This document shows positions 16,784 through 28,001 of a stretch of 64,000 bases of DNA, piece by piece (within the stretch, counting starts at the first letter, position 1; the number at the start of each line of letters is the position of its first letter). Where the stretch lies: the NCBI RefSeq assembly GCF_031834595.1, contig NZ_CP115541.1:2908501-2972500 (forward strand), given 5' to 3'. The DNA comes from Stenotrophomonas oahuensis (GTDB lineage: Bacteria > Pseudomonadota > Gammaproteobacteria > Xanthomonadales > Xanthomonadaceae). The position numbers were made by a program, and so were the translations under genes. The notes beneath the pieces were generated by a model, which saw only the letters and a program-made list of their open reading frames with translations, was not told the origin of the DNA and did not search any database.

Positions 16784-17968
16784 TCACAGATAGCGCAACC
16801 ACACCAGGTCTTTCCTGCGCGCCTTCAACCGCGCAAATGCCCGCGTCGGCCAATACAACGCCACCGCCAGCACCGCGGTGATCGCCCACAACTGCCACAC
16901 CTGATCCACCCCGAAATACGTCCCGTGGTTCGTTCCCCACACCGCCACGGCCCCCAGGTACAGCAGCTTCAGCACATACAGATGCACCAGATAGAAGAAC
17001 ATCGGGGCCGCCCCGATATCAGCCAGCGGAGCCAGCCGCCGGGCCACGGCCGGCTGCTCGTACAGCCGCAGCAGCAACAGGCCGACCCCCAGGGTCAGCA
17101 GCAGGAACAGCAGCGACGGCGGGTACTTGGTGACGTTGAAGACGCTCATCACGGTCACGCCCATCTCGGCAAAGCCCTGCCAGGGACTGTCGCCGTAGAC
17201 ATTCAGCGCGCGCAGCAGCGCGAAGCCCAGCAGCGCGCCGCCACCGGCCCACAGCAGTCGGCGCTGGCGCACCCATGCGTCGCCGCCGCGCATGAACCAC
17301 GGTCCGATCACATAGCCCAGCGCGATCACGCCGAACCACGGCAGCACCGGGTAAGACGTGCGCAGGCGCAGCGCCTCGCCGACCTCGATCCAGTCGCGCT
17401 GGTGCAGCACTTTCCACAGCACCGCCCAGGCTCCATTGCCGTCGATGTGGACGCCATCGAGCAGGTTATGGCCAGCGATCAGCCCGATCGCAACGACCGC
17501 CAGCGCTGCACGCGGCAGCCACAGCAGGCCGGCCAGCACCACCATGCTCAGCCCGATGGCCCAGATCACCTGCAGGTAGATCACGCTGGGCGGAAACTGG
17601 CCGGTCCAGGCGAAGTTGACCACCACCAGTTCCAGCGCGATCAGAAACAGGCCGCGCTTGAGCAGGAACGCTGACGCCGCGCGGTGGGGATCGCCCTGGC
17701 CACTGCCGTACAGCCAGGCCGAGAGGCCGGTCAGCAGCACGAACACCGGGGCGCACAGATGCGCCAGCAGGCGGCTGGCGAACAACGCCGGTTCCACCGT
17801 GTCCACCGGCATCGGGTCGGGCACCTGGTGGTGCAGGTAGAAGGTTTCGCGCACATGGTCCAGCAGCATCAGCACGATCACCGTGCCGCGCAGCTGGTCG
17901 ATGGAGGTCAGGCGGGGGGCGGGAGACAAGGTGCGACCCGGGGTGGGCGCGATAGGATATAACATCAC
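16784..17968 (-). CDS. DUF1624 / heparan-alpha-glucosaminide N-acetyltransferase-like membrane protein
   Basis: This 394-residue polytopic membrane protein has the DUF1624 hallmark near the N-terminus: RLTSIDQLRGTVIVLMLLDHVRETFYLHH, followed by HLCAPVFVLLTGLSAWLY. About ten membrane segments follow. Known relatives act as membrane acyltransferases in sugar acetylation, but a bacterial substrate is rarely known. It lies 50 bp upstream of the peptide transporter on the same strand and is divergent from the OPT transporter. An ATG at 17968 opens the frame; the upstream region has the GTGTCAGCC inverted repeat. Confidence 0.82.
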   Translation of the reverse strand: MMLYPIAPTPGRTLSPAPRLTSIDQLRGTVIVLMLLDHVRETFYLHHQVPDPMPVDTVEPALFASRLLAHLCAPVFVLLTGLSAWLYGSGQGDPHRAASAFLLKRGLFLIALELVVVNFAWTGQFPPSVIYLQVIWAIGLSMVVLAGLLWLPRAALAVVAIGLIAGHNLLDGVHIDGNGAWAVLWKVLHQRDWIEVGEALRLRTSYPVLPWFGVIALGYVIGPWFMRGGDAWVRQRRLLWAGGGALLGFALLRALNVYGDSPWQGFAEMGVTVMSVFNVTKYPPSLLFLLLTLGVGLLLLRLYEQPAVARRLAPLADIGAAPMFFYLVHLYVLKLLYLGAVAVWGTNHGTYFGVDQVWQLWAITAVLAVALYWPTRAFARLKARRKDLVWLRYL

Positions 17969-17978
17969 GCGATTATCC

Positions 17979-18000
17979 GTGTCAGCCTGACGGCTGACAC
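17979..18000. promoter_or_regulatory. inverted repeat between divergent membrane-protein genes
   Basis: A perfect 9-bp inverted repeat, GTGTCAGCC (17979-17987) / GGCTGACAC (17992-18000) with a 4-base spacer, lies 11 bp before the DUF1624 start and 60 bp before the OPT gene. It may be an operator shared by both promoters or simply a hairpin in the OPT leader. Confidence 0.4.
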
Positions 18001-18059
18001 TGGACTTGCCAGGACATGAAGGCTAGCGTGGGCCAGCTTTTTTCCCTGCAGGGGTTTAC

Positions 18060-20027
18060 ATGAATCACGACGCTGCGCCCAAGCAGCTCACGTTCCGTGC
18101 GGTGGTGCTTGCCATCGTGCTGGCCGTGGTGCTGTCGGCTGCCAACGCCTACCTCGGTCTGTTCGCGGGCCTGACCATCGCCACCGCCATTCCTGCGGCC
18201 GTCATCTCAATGGGCGTGCTGCGCCTGCTCGGCGGCGGCTCGATCCTGGAAAACAACATCGTCCAGACCGGTGCCTCGGCCGGTTCGTCGATTGCCGCTG
18301 GCGTCATCTTCACCATCCCCGCGCTGGTGATCATGGGCTACTGGCCGGACTTCAAGTACTGGTGGGTGCTGGGCATTGCCGGCCTGGGTGGCCTGCTGGG
18401 CGTGCTGTTCTCGGTGCCGCTGCGTCGTTCGATGATCGTGGAAGACCCGCTTCCGTTCCCGGAAGGCAAGGCCGCCGCCGAAGTGCTCAAGGCCGGTGAG
18501 AACCCGGGCCCGGGCCTGAAGATCCTGGGTCTCTCGGCCGTCATCGGTGCCGTGGTCAAGGTCGCCGCCGCCAGCGGCATGCGCCTGATTCCGGATGCCT
18601 GGGCCACCTCGGCGTACGTCGGCAGCTCGAAGATCACCGCCTTCATCGGCACCAACCTGTCACCGGCCCTACTGGGCGTGGGTTACATCGTCGGCCTGAA
18701 CGTCGGCATCGTGGTGGTGTCCGGTTCGATCCTGACCTGGCACATTGCCATTCCGCTGTACCAGGCGTTCTTCCTCAATTCCGATCCGGCCCTGGCCGCG
18801 TCGATTGCCACGGCTTCGTCCACCGATGCCGCGTTCGCACTGTGGAGCGCAAAGATGCGCTACCTGGGCGTGGGCGCGATGCTGATCGGCGGTATCTGGA
18901 CACTGATTTCGCTGCGTAAATCGCTGCTCAGCGGCGTCAAGAGCGGCTTCGCCGCCGCGCGCAAGAGTGGTGGCCCGGTGCTGGCACACACCGAACGCGA
19001 CCTGCCGATGAAGTGGATGCTGGTGGCGCTGGTTGCCTTCGTGCTTCCGCTGCTGGCCCTGTACCAGGCCATCGTCGGCCAGTGGCACGTTTCGATCCCG
19101 ATGACCATCATCATGATCGTGGCCGGCTTCCTGTTCGTGTCGGTGTCGGCCTACCTGGCGGGCCTGATCGGCTCGTCCAACAACCCGGTGTCGGGCATCA
19201 CCATCTCCACCATCCTGTTCGCTTCGGCGGTGCTGGTGGTGCTGCTGGGGGCCGATGGCCTGAAGCCGGTCGGCACCGGTGGTGCGCCGCTGGGCGCGGT
19301 GGCCGCGATCATGATCGGTGCCGTGGTCTGCTGCGCCGCCGCGGTGGGCGGTGACAACCTTCAGGACCTCAAGGCTGGCTACATCGTCGGTGCCACCCCG
19401 TGGAAGCAGCAGTTGATGCTGGGCATCGGCGCGTTCTCGTGCGCGCTGATCATGGCCCCGGTGCTGAACCTTCTGGCCACCGCCTACGGCATTGGTGCGC
19501 CTACCCCGGAACACCCCAATGCGCTGGCCGCGCCGCAGGCCAACCTGATGGCCTCAGTGGCCCGTGGCCTGTTCGGCGGCAAACTGCCGTGGGACTTCAT
19601 CGCCATCGGTGCGGTGATCGGTGCGGTCATCATTGCCTTCGACAGCTGGCTCAAGGCCCGTGGCTCGCGCTTCCGCGTGCCGGTGCTGGCCGCGGCCATT
19701 GGTATCTACCTGCCGCTGGAACTGATGGTGCCGATCTTCCTCGGCGGCCTGATCTCCTACCTGGTGGAGCGCTTCCACAAGGTGCGCGCTGACGACGAGG
19801 AAGGCCGCGACCGCGTGCACAAGCCGGGCGTGCTGTTTGCCGCCGGCCTGATCACCGGTGAAGCGTTGATGGGCATCGCGATTGCGATTCCGATCGTCTG
19901 GAGCGGCCGCGCTGATGTGCTGGCGGTGCCGTTCAGCCTGCCGGCCGCGCAGTGGATCGGGTTGGCGGTGCTGTTCCTGGTGGGGTGGTTGATCTACCGC
20001 ACGGGTAAGCGCGCGACCAACGTCTGA
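18060..20027 (+). CDS. OPT-family oligopeptide transporter
   Basis: This 655-residue inner-membrane protein carries the OPT features: AANAYLGLFAGLTIATAIPAAV near residue 24, SGSILTWHIAIPLYQAFF in the middle, IGSSNNPVSGITISTILFASAVLV near residue 369 and GDNLQDLKAGYIVGATPWKQQ near residue 427. About 15 membrane segments are visible. Family members import oligopeptides or, in some branches, metal chelates. It stands just upstream of a secreted S9 peptidase on the same strand but is separated from it by a terminator. Oligopeptide uptake is the likelier role here, by context. Confidence 0.9.
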   Translation: MNHDAAPKQLTFRAVVLAIVLAVVLSAANAYLGLFAGLTIATAIPAAVISMGVLRLLGGGSILENNIVQTGASAGSSIAAGVIFTIPALVIMGYWPDFKYWWVLGIAGLGGLLGVLFSVPLRRSMIVEDPLPFPEGKAAAEVLKAGENPGPGLKILGLSAVIGAVVKVAAASGMRLIPDAWATSAYVGSSKITAFIGTNLSPALLGVGYIVGLNVGIVVVSGSILTWHIAIPLYQAFFLNSDPALAASIATASSTDAAFALWSAKMRYLGVGAMLIGGIWTLISLRKSLLSGVKSGFAAARKSGGPVLAHTERDLPMKWMLVALVAFVLPLLALYQAIVGQWHVSIPMTIIMIVAGFLFVSVSAYLAGLIGSSNNPVSGITISTILFASAVLVVLLGADGLKPVGTGGAPLGAVAAIMIGAVVCCAAAVGGDNLQDLKAGYIVGATPWKQQLMLGIGAFSCALIMAPVLNLLATAYGIGAPTPEHPNALAAPQANLMASVARGLFGGKLPWDFIAIGAVIGAVIIAFDSWLKARGSRFRVPVLAAAIGIYLPLELMVPIFLGGLISYLVERFHKVRADDEEGRDRVHKPGVLFAAGLITGEALMGIAIAIPIVWSGRADVLAVPFSLPAAQWIGLAVLFLVGWLIYRTGKRATNV

Positions 20028-20048
20028 TTCCAGAACCGGATGAGACCA

Positions 20049-20080
20049 GCAAACCCCGCCCCGGCGGGGTTTGCCATTTC
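20049..20080 (+). terminator. OPT-gene terminator
   Basis: A stem GCAAACCCCGC / GCGGGGTTTGC lies within 20049-20074, followed by CATTTC. The stem is strong and the U-run poor. Confidence 0.7.
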
Positions 20081-20160
20081 AGGGCACATGACGTGTGGCC
20101 TTTGCTTCACAGGGATGACAGGCCCTACCATCGGCGTTTTGCCGTTGTGCGGAGAACCCG

Positions 20161-22224
<2,064 letters not shown>

Positions 22225-22229
22225 TTTGG

Positions 22230-22258
22230 AAAGCGCCGCCCAAGGGCGGCGCTTTTGT
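22230..22258 (+). terminator. S9-peptidase terminator
   Basis: A stem AAAGCGCCGCC (22230-22240) / GGCGGCGCTTT (22245-22255) with a CAAG loop is followed by TGTATT. Confidence 0.85.
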
Positions 22259-22294
22259 ATTGGTATCGCGCAATCCATCCCGAGACGCACCCGC

Positions 22295-23527
22295 ATGCCC
22301 CTGATCCAGAACGATATCGTCGTCTTCGGCCTGATCGCTGCAACACTAGGCCTCGTGTTCTGGAGCGCCGCGCGGCCGGCCGGTTTATGGAAGCGCTTCT
22401 ACACCTTTGTGCCGGCGTTATTGCTCTGCTACCTGTTACCGGGCATCTACAACACCGTCGGCCTGATCGACGGCAACAACACCAAACTCTACAACCCGGT
22501 CGCGCGTGACATCCTGCTGCCGGCGGCGCTGGTGCTGCTGACGCTGGCGGTGGACATCAAGGGCATCCTGAAGCTTGGCCCCAAACTGATCGTGATGTAC
22601 CTGGGGGCCTCGATCAGCATCATGATCGGTGCCGTGGTCGCCTTTGTGGTGATGCGCTGGATCCATCCGGTCACCGTCGCCGGCGATACCTGGGCGGGCA
22701 TGGCCGCGCTGGCCGGCAGCTGGATCGGGGGCGGGGCCAACATGCTGGCAATGCGTGAAGTGTTCGACGTCAACGCCACCACCTTCGGCCAGTTCGCGGT
22801 GATCGACGTCGGCGTCGGTTACGTCTGGATGGCGGTGCTGATCTTCCTGGCCGGGCGCGCGCCGCAGATTGATGCGATCACCCGCGCCGATACTTCCGGC
22901 ATCGATCAGCTCAAGCAACGCATCGAGAAATTCCAGGCCGAACACGAGCGTGTTGCGAGTCTCACCGACCTGATGCTGATCGTCGCGGTGGCATTTGGCA
23001 CCGTGGGTCTGTCACATGCGATTGCCGGTCCGGTCTCGGCGTGGTTCAAGGGGCACGTGGCGTGGGCGTCGCAGTTCAGCCTGGATGCGCCGTTCGTGTG
23101 GGTGGTGGTGATCTCCACCACCTGCGGGCTGGCACTCAGCTTCACCCGTGCGCGCACGCTGGAAGGCGCGGGGGCCTCGAAGCTCGGTTCGCTGCTGCTG
23201 TACTTCCTGATCGCCTGCATTGGCATGCAGATGGATTTGATGGCGCTGTTGCAGCGGCCGTGGCTGTTCGCGCTGGGCCTGATCTGGATCCTGGTGCACA
23301 TCGCACTGCTGCTTGCGTTGGCCCTGGCCCTGCGCGTGCCGTTCTTCTATTTCACCATCGGATCGCAGTCGAACATCGGTGGACCGGCGTCGGCCCCGGT
23401 GGTGGCGGCTGCCTTCCACCCGTCGCTGGCCCCGGTGGGGGTGTTGCTGGGTACGATGGGGTACGCGACCGGCACGTACCTGGCGTACATCGTGGGCATT
23501 ACGTTGCGCGCATTGGCCGGCGCATAG
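22295..23527 (+). CDS. DUF819-family membrane protein
   Basis: This 410-residue inner-membrane protein has about eleven hydrophobic segments. It matches the DUF819 (YjcL-like) pattern with NNTKLYNPVARDILLPAALVLLTLAVD, AALAGSWIGGGANMLAMREVF and, near the end, IGSQSNIGGPASAPVVAAAFHPSLAPVGVLLG. The last motif recalls transporter-like re-entrant glycine motifs. Function is unknown; a transporter is likely. The ATG at 22295 gives MPLIQNDIVVFG, the normal family start. The gene follows the S9 terminator. The 123 bp after it hold a GGCCGGCATCGCCGGCC palindrome and no gene. Confidence 0.82.
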   Translation: MPLIQNDIVVFGLIAATLGLVFWSAARPAGLWKRFYTFVPALLLCYLLPGIYNTVGLIDGNNTKLYNPVARDILLPAALVLLTLAVDIKGILKLGPKLIVMYLGASISIMIGAVVAFVVMRWIHPVTVAGDTWAGMAALAGSWIGGGANMLAMREVFDVNATTFGQFAVIDVGVGYVWMAVLIFLAGRAPQIDAITRADTSGIDQLKQRIEKFQAEHERVASLTDLMLIVAVAFGTVGLSHAIAGPVSAWFKGHVAWASQFSLDAPFVWVVVISTTCGLALSFTRARTLEGAGASKLGSLLLYFLIACIGMQMDLMALLQRPWLFALGLIWILVHIALLLALALALRVPFFYFTIGSQSNIGGPASAPVVAAAFHPSLAPVGVLLGTMGYATGTYLAYIVGITLRALAGA

Positions 23528-23650
23528 CACCCGGTGGCACCCGCAACGAACGGCACCGCCGTGAGTAACGTCGCGTCGCGACGGCCCCGCAGGGGTGGCC
23601 GGCATCGCCGGCCATACCGTTGGTCGGGTGACGTCGCATCGCGACGCGCT

Positions 23651-24136
23651 TTACGCGGGCAACAACCCGCGTTCGATCAACCACGCCTTTGCATCCTCCG
23701 CATCCTGTTCAAACCACGCCCGCGTCGACCCCAACCGATACGTGTACCCCCACGCATCCATGTCGGCCATCAACTGTTCGCTGCCAACGCCGGGCAGCTG
23801 CCCGGCCAGCACGATCTGCAGATAGCACGTAGCGTCTTCTTCCGGCACCGAATCGGTGGCGTCGGTGTGCACGAGTGCACGCCGTTCTTGTGGCAGCACG
23901 ATCAGGTGGCAGGCTTCGTGCAGCATCGAGTGCACTGGCGTGTCGTCGCGCACGTACACATCGCTGCCGATGATGCCGGCCTCCGGCTCACCCCAGTAGC
24001 TGCCTGGAATGGCCGCGCCGTCGTCCACGCGGTGCAGGCGCAGGTCATGCGCGGCCAGCAGGCGCGCCGCATCATCAAAACGGATCTCGCCCACGCGGGT
24101 GACGCAGGGTTCGGCTTCAGCAGCGGCGGTCGTCAT
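23651..24136 (-). CDS. conserved hypothetical protein with an HEACH metallopeptidase-like motif
   Basis: I do not recognise a named family. The 161-residue soluble protein contains HSMLHEACHLIVLPQERR near residue 70, an HExxH-type zinc motif, and acidic residues further on (DSVPEEDATCYLQIVLAGQLP) that could supply a third ligand. This suggests a small zinc-dependent hydrolase. No signal peptide is seen. It lies downstream of minE on the same strand, past a hairpin, so it is probably a separate unit or read-through partner. Confidence 0.75.
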   Translation of the reverse strand: MTTAAAEAEPCVTRVGEIRFDDAARLLAAHDLRLHRVDDGAAIPGSYWGEPEAGIIGSDVYVRDDTPVHSMLHEACHLIVLPQERRALVHTDATDSVPEEDATCYLQIVLAGQLPGVGSEQLMADMDAWGYTYRLGSTRAWFEQDAEDAKAWLIERGLLPA

Positions 24137-24152
24137 GGGGCGTGATTCAATC

Positions 24153-24176
24153 GCCCCTCTCCGCAGGGAGAGGGGC
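24153..24176 (-). terminator. hairpin after minE
   Basis: A 9-bp stem CCCCTCTCC (24154-24162) / GGAGAGGGG (24167-24175), extended by a G-C pair on the outside, lies nine bases beyond the minE stop. Only a short T-poor tail follows on the minus strand, so it may be a weak terminator or an mRNA-stabilising end. Confidence 0.5.
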
Positions 24177-24184
24177 AGGGCAGG

Positions 24185-24442
24185 TTACGACTGCGGGCCG
24201 TCGGGCAGGGCCACGGAGATGTCGAGCACGTCGTGCTCGCCGTCCTTGACCAGGTCGACCTTCACCGCGTCGGCGTCGATGTTGACGTACTTCTTGATCA
24301 CTTCCAGCAGCTCGCGCTGCAGCAGCGGCAGGTAGTCCGGGCCGCCACGGTGGCTGCGTTCCTGCGCGATGATGATCTGCAGGCGGTTCTTGGCCGTTTC
24401 GGCAGTGGTCTTCTTCGTCTTGAGGAAATCGAACAGGCCCAT
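24185..24442 (-). CDS. minE: cell division topological specificity factor MinE
   Basis: MinE binds MinD at the membrane, triggers its ATPase and so drives the pole-to-pole oscillation that places the division septum at mid-cell. The 85-residue length is usual. Visible features are the N-terminal amphipathic and MinD-binding helix ([21 protein letters not shown]) and RNDYLPLL-type sequence here as [20 protein letters not shown]. It starts two bases after the minD stop, the last gene of GNAT-minC-minD-minE. Confidence 0.95.
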   Translation of the reverse strand: MGLFDFLKTKKTTAETAKNRLQIIIAQERSHRGGPDYLPLLQRELLEVIKKYVNIDADAVKVDLVKDGEHDVLDISVALPDGPQS

Positions 24443-24444
24443 GC

Positions 24445-25254
24445 TTATCCTCCGAACAGCTTGCTGAAGAAGCCCTTCTTGTCCACGGTGGTGAAGCGCA
24501 TCGGGCGCTCTTCACCCAGAATACGGGCAACGGCGTCGCCGTAGGCCTGGCCGGCCAGCGACTGCGGGTCCAGGATCACCGGCTCGCCCTTGTTGGATGC
24601 GTTGAGCACGTCGCCGGACTCCGGAATCACGCCAATGGCCTTCAGCCCCAGCACTTCTTCCACGTCGGTGATGCTGAGCATCTCGCCGGTTTCCACACGG
24701 GCCGGACTGTAGCGGGTCAGCAGCAGGAAGGCCGGCACGTTCTGGCCGCCTTCGGCCTTGTGGGTCTTGGAATCCAGCAGGCCGATGATGCGGTCGGAGT
24801 CGCGTACCGACGACACTTCCGGGTTCACCACGACCACGGCGCGGTCGGCGAAATACATCGCCAGGAACGCACCCTTCTCGATGCCCGCCGGGGAGTCGCA
24901 GATGATGTAGTCGAAGCCGTCGGCGGCCAGGTCCTTCAGCACCTTGCCCACGCCTTCCTGGGTCAGCGCGTCCTTGTCGCGGGTCTGCGAGGCAGCCAGC
25001 ACGTACAGGTTGTCAAAGCGCTTGTCCTTGATCAGGGCCTGCTTGAGGGTCGCTTCGCCATGCACGACGTTGACGAAGTCGTACACCACGCGGCGCTCGC
25101 AGCCCATGATCAGGTCCAGGTTGCGCAGGCCGACGTCGAAGTCGATCACCGCCACCTTCTTGCCCTTGGACGCCAGGCCGCAGGCAAGGCTTGCGCTGGT
25201 GGTGGTCTTGCCGACGCCGCCCTTGCCGGAGGTGACTACGATGATTTCAGCCAA
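24445..25254 (-). CDS. minD: septum site-determining ATPase MinD
   Basis: MinD is a membrane-associated ATPase that recruits MinC and is cycled by MinE. The 269-residue protein has the deviant Walker A KGGVGKTT at residues 10-17, [18 protein letters not shown] near residue 40, the Walker B-like [14 protein letters not shown] and a C-terminal amphipathic membrane-targeting helix ([11 protein letters not shown]). It follows minC by 38 bp and precedes minE by two. Confidence 0.97.
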   Translation of the reverse strand: MAEIIVVTSGKGGVGKTTTSASLACGLASKGKKVAVIDFDVGLRNLDLIMGCERRVVYDFVNVVHGEATLKQALIKDKRFDNLYVLAASQTRDKDALTQEGVGKVLKDLAADGFDYIICDSPAGIEKGAFLAMYFADRAVVVVNPEVSSVRDSDRIIGLLDSKTHKAEGGQNVPAFLLLTRYSPARVETGEMLSITDVEEVLGLKAIGVIPESGDVLNASNKGEPVILDPQSLAGQAYGDAVARILGEERPMRFTTVDKKGFFSKLFGG

Positions 25255-25292
25255 AGCACTTCTCCTGATTCTTTATTATTTGAGTGGCTGGA

Positions 25293-26072
25293 TCAGTCCA
25301 GCGCAGCAATTTTGATCTGGTCGTTTTCCAGCCACACCTGGACGGCTTTGCCGCGCAGGTTGTCCGGGACATCGTCCAGTACTTTGTAATGGCCAGCAAT
25401 GGCGACCAGTTCAGCGTGGAAATCACGGCAGAAAATGCGCGCCGTGGTGTTGCCCTGGGCACCTGCCAGGGCACGGCCCCGCAGCGTACCGTAGATATGG
25501 ATGCTGCCGTCGGCAATGACCTCGGCACCGGCACCGACCGTGGCCATCACGGTCAGGTCGCAGTTTTCCGCGTACAGCTGCTGACCGGAGCGCACATTGG
25601 TGGTCTGCATGCGACCCGGCTGCGGCACACTGGACGCTTCAGCCGGTGCGGCGGGCGCACGTGCAGGCCGCGCCGGCTCAGCCGCCGGGGCAGGGGACGG
25701 CGCACGCGCTGCAGCCGGTTCGGCTTCGGCGCGCTCGTACTGGGCGCGGAACTTGGCCAGCAGCGGCAGGCCCAGCTGTTGCGAAAGCAGGTCGGTTTCG
25801 GTGCTGCCATAGGCCAGCGCCACCGGCAGCACGCCGGCGCTGCGCAGGCCGTCCAGCAGCGCCTGCGCGGTCGCTACGTCGGGCATGCGGCTGAGGCCGC
25901 CGAAATCCAGAATCACCGCAGCGCGCCCGAACAGCTTCGGCGCGCGCGCCACGCGTTCGTGCATTTCGCGGGTCAGTCGTTCCACATCCAGGGTGCGGAT
26001 GCGCAGGTTGGCGATACCCACCTGGCCGATCTTCAGCTCACCGGCCTGTTCAAAATCCATGTTCGCCGCCAC
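25293..26072 (-). CDS. minC: septum site-determining protein MinC
   Basis: MinC blocks FtsZ ring assembly where MinD places it. The 259-residue protein has an N-terminal domain (DFEQAGELKIGQVGIANLRI ... LDFGGL), an alanine/proline-rich linker (APSPAPAAEPARPARAPAAPAE) and a C-terminal beta-helix domain with VRSGQQLYAENCDLTV and GADVIADGSIHIYGTLRGRA-like sequence. A GTG at 26072 opens the frame one base after the stop of the GNAT gene (TGA-A-GTG); an ATG at 26060 is the alternative start. Coupled translation with the upstream gene is likely. Confidence 0.94.
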   Translation of the reverse strand: MAANMDFEQAGELKIGQVGIANLRIRTLDVERLTREMHERVARAPKLFGRAAVILDFGGLSRMPDVATAQALLDGLRSAGVLPVALAYGSTETDLLSQQLGLPLLAKFRAQYERAEAEPAAARAPSPAPAAEPARPARAPAAPAEASSVPQPGRMQTTNVRSGQQLYAENCDLTVMATVGAGAEVIADGSIHIYGTLRGRALAGAQGNTTARIFCRDFHAELVAIAGHYKVLDDVPDNLRGKAVQVWLENDQIKIAALD

Positions 26073-26073
26073 T

Positions 26074-26670
26074 TCAGGTCCCCGTCGGTCGTTGCGCGCC
26101 CAGCGGCAACCGGCGCTGGCCCACCCAGGGCACGTCCGGCAGCGTGTCGCCGTAGGTGTCGTGCACCCATTGGTAGCTGCACAGGTCCTTCAGCAGCATG
26201 CTGGCCCGCACATCCACGTGCGGCATGGTGTTCTGCCCGACCTCGCGGAAGCCGAAGCTGCCGTGGAAGAGCAGGGCAGCGTCGGCGCCGTGGTCAAGGA
26301 ACACCTCGCAGGTCAGCTGCGGGTAGCGCAGCTCGGCGTAGCTCTGGGCGTCGGCGTAGAACGCGCGGCCCACACCGCCGCCGCGACGGCGACTGGCCAC
26401 CACGATGCGGTCGATGTAGAAGAATTTGCTGTCCAGGTGCTGCTTGAACCAGGCGAAGTTGCTGCTGTCGTGCTGGCTCTCGCTGCCAAAACCGATCAGG
26501 AAACCGGCCAGGTTGCCATCGCGTTCGGCAACCCGGAAATATTCGGCTGTTTCAAAGAACAGGCGCAGGCGGGCCGCATCGAGCGGCAGGATGGCCAGAC
26601 CGGCGTTGTTGTTCAGGGCCAGGACGGAATCGAGCTCGTGCTCGCGCACGTCGCGGATGACAATCGACAT
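26074..26670 (-). CDS. GNAT-family N-acetyltransferase upstream of minC
   Basis: This 198-residue soluble protein has a GNAT fold: MSIVIRDVREHELDSVLALNN at the start, the acetyl-CoA-binding IDRIVVASRRRGGGVGRAFYADA near residue 88 and HGSFGFREVGQNT. The C-terminal 50 residues (SYQWVHDTYGDTLPDVPWVGQRRLP) extend beyond the usual domain. It is the first gene of the min operon, one base from minC, an arrangement I believe is common in Xanthomonadaceae. The substrate is unknown. Confidence 0.85.
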   Translation of the reverse strand: MSIVIRDVREHELDSVLALNNNAGLAILPLDAARLRLFFETAEYFRVAERDGNLAGFLIGFGSESQHDSSNFAWFKQHLDSKFFYIDRIVVASRRRGGGVGRAFYADAQSYAELRYPQLTCEVFLDHGADAALLFHGSFGFREVGQNTMPHVDVRASMLLKDLCSYQWVHDTYGDTLPDVPWVGQRRLPLGAQRPTGT

Positions 26671-26695
26671 TGTGACTCCGTGGGGTAACGCGGAT

Positions 26696-26750
26696 GGTTC
26701 CCAAAGGAACCCTGCACCGGATTATTACATGGCCGGCCGGTCGGGTCACA
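26696..26750 (-). promoter_or_regulatory. putative promoter and leader hairpin of the GNAT-min operon
   Basis: On the minus strand TGTGAC (26750-26745), 17 bases, TAATAA (26727-26722) makes a fair sigma-70 promoter. It is followed by the hairpin GGTTCC-TTTG-GGAACC at 26711-26696 in the leader. The -35 is imperfect. Confidence 0.45.
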
Positions 26751-26807
26751 GGCAAGGCATGACTTCTGCCCGGGTGCAGGGGCACAGGTTCAGCCTAAGA
26801 TGCAGCC

Positions 26808-28001
26808 ATGTTGGGATACCTCAGCCAAACCCGAGTTCTGCGACTGGCCGGCCTGTTCACCTGGGTCATGCTGGGTCTGCCGCTGGTCTATTCCCAGTAC
26901 GAGGCGCTGCTGCGCCACGGCGGCGGGGTGGACCTGCCGGCCCTGCTGCTGTTCGTGGCGTATCTGACCTTCGGCGGCGGCTACCTGTGGCTGACCCGGG
27001 GGCTGCGCAATGGCGGTCACTCGGCCTGGTACGACCGCGCCATCCTGGTGCTGCTGACCATCTGCGCCCTGGGCGTGAGCTTCCTCAGTGGTTCGGGGCT
27101 GGGTAGCATCCTGATGATGGTCGCGGCCGGGGTCATTCCCTGGATGCTGCCGGCACGGGTCGGGGTGATCTGGCTGCTGGTCAGCCAGCTGGCGGTGGCA
27201 CCGGTCTACTACCTGTTCCTGCCGTTCTCCCTGTTTGAAGCGATCATGCAGTCGCTGCTGTATGGCGGCTTCTCGATGTTCATCTTCGTGACCAGCCTGG
27301 TCGCCCGCCAGCAGACCGATGCACGCGAGGAGCAGCGCCGGCTCAACACCGAGCTGCGCGCCACCCGCGTGCTGCTGGCCGAGAGCGCCCGGGTCAACGA
27401 GCGCACCCGCATCTCGCGCGAGCTGCACGACCTGCTGGGCCACCACTTGACCGCGCTGAGCCTGAATCTGGAAGTGGCCGGCCACATCACCGAAGGCCAG
27501 GCCCAGGAGCACGTCCACCAGGCGCATACCCTGGCCAAGCTGCTGCTGACTGATGTGCGCGAGGCCGTGAGCCAGCTGCGCGACAGCGGGGCCATTGACC
27601 TGGCCGCCGCGCTGCGCCCGCTGACCGAGCAGGTGCCCTCGCTGGACATCCACCTGGACATCGAAGAGCCCCTGAGCGTGGAAGATCCTGAACACGCCCA
27701 TGTGCTGCTGCGCTGCACCCAGGAGATCATTACCAATGCCGTCCGCCATGCCGGGGCCCGCAATCTGTGGATCCAGGTCCGCTGCGAGGAGTCCGGGCAG
27801 GTGGTGGTGGAAGCGCATGACGATGGCGTCGGCGCTGACGGTATCGTGGTCGGCAACGGCCTGCGCGGCATGCGAGAACGCCTGCAGCAGTGCGGTGGCG
27901 AGCTGCAGATTGAAACCCGCCGGGGCCAGGGCTTCCGCCTGCGCGCCTCGGTCCCCGGCGTGCCGGTGCTGATGCTGGCACCCTTTGAAGGAGCGTTGTG
28001 A
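26808..28001 (+). CDS. sensor histidine kinase, NarL/DesK type (HisKA_3)
   Basis: This 397-residue inner-membrane kinase has five or six membrane segments in the first 170 residues with little extracytoplasmic sequence, then a coiled linker (REEQRRLNTELRATRVLLAESARVNERTR) and a HisKA_3 domain. The phospho-accepting histidine is about His207 in ISRELHDLLGHHLTALSLNLE. The ATPase domain carries TQEIITNAVRHAGARNLWI and DDGVGADGIVVGNGLRGMRERL. It is paired with the response regulator that starts at its stop codon. The stimulus is probably sensed in or near the membrane, as in DesK. Confidence 0.92.
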   Translation: MLGYLSQTRVLRLAGLFTWVMLGLPLVYSQYEALLRHGGGVDLPALLLFVAYLTFGGGYLWLTRGLRNGGHSAWYDRAILVLLTICALGVSFLSGSGLGSILMMVAAGVIPWMLPARVGVIWLLVSQLAVAPVYYLFLPFSLFEAIMQSLLYGGFSMFIFVTSLVARQQTDAREEQRRLNTELRATRVLLAESARVNERTRISRELHDLLGHHLTALSLNLEVAGHITEGQAQEHVHQAHTLAKLLLTDVREAVSQLRDSGAIDLAAALRPLTEQVPSLDIHLDIEEPLSVEDPEHAHVLLRCTQEIITNAVRHAGARNLWIQVRCEESGQVVVEAHDDGVGADGIVVGNGLRGMRERLQQCGGELQIETRRGQGFRLRASVPGVPVLMLAPFEGAL

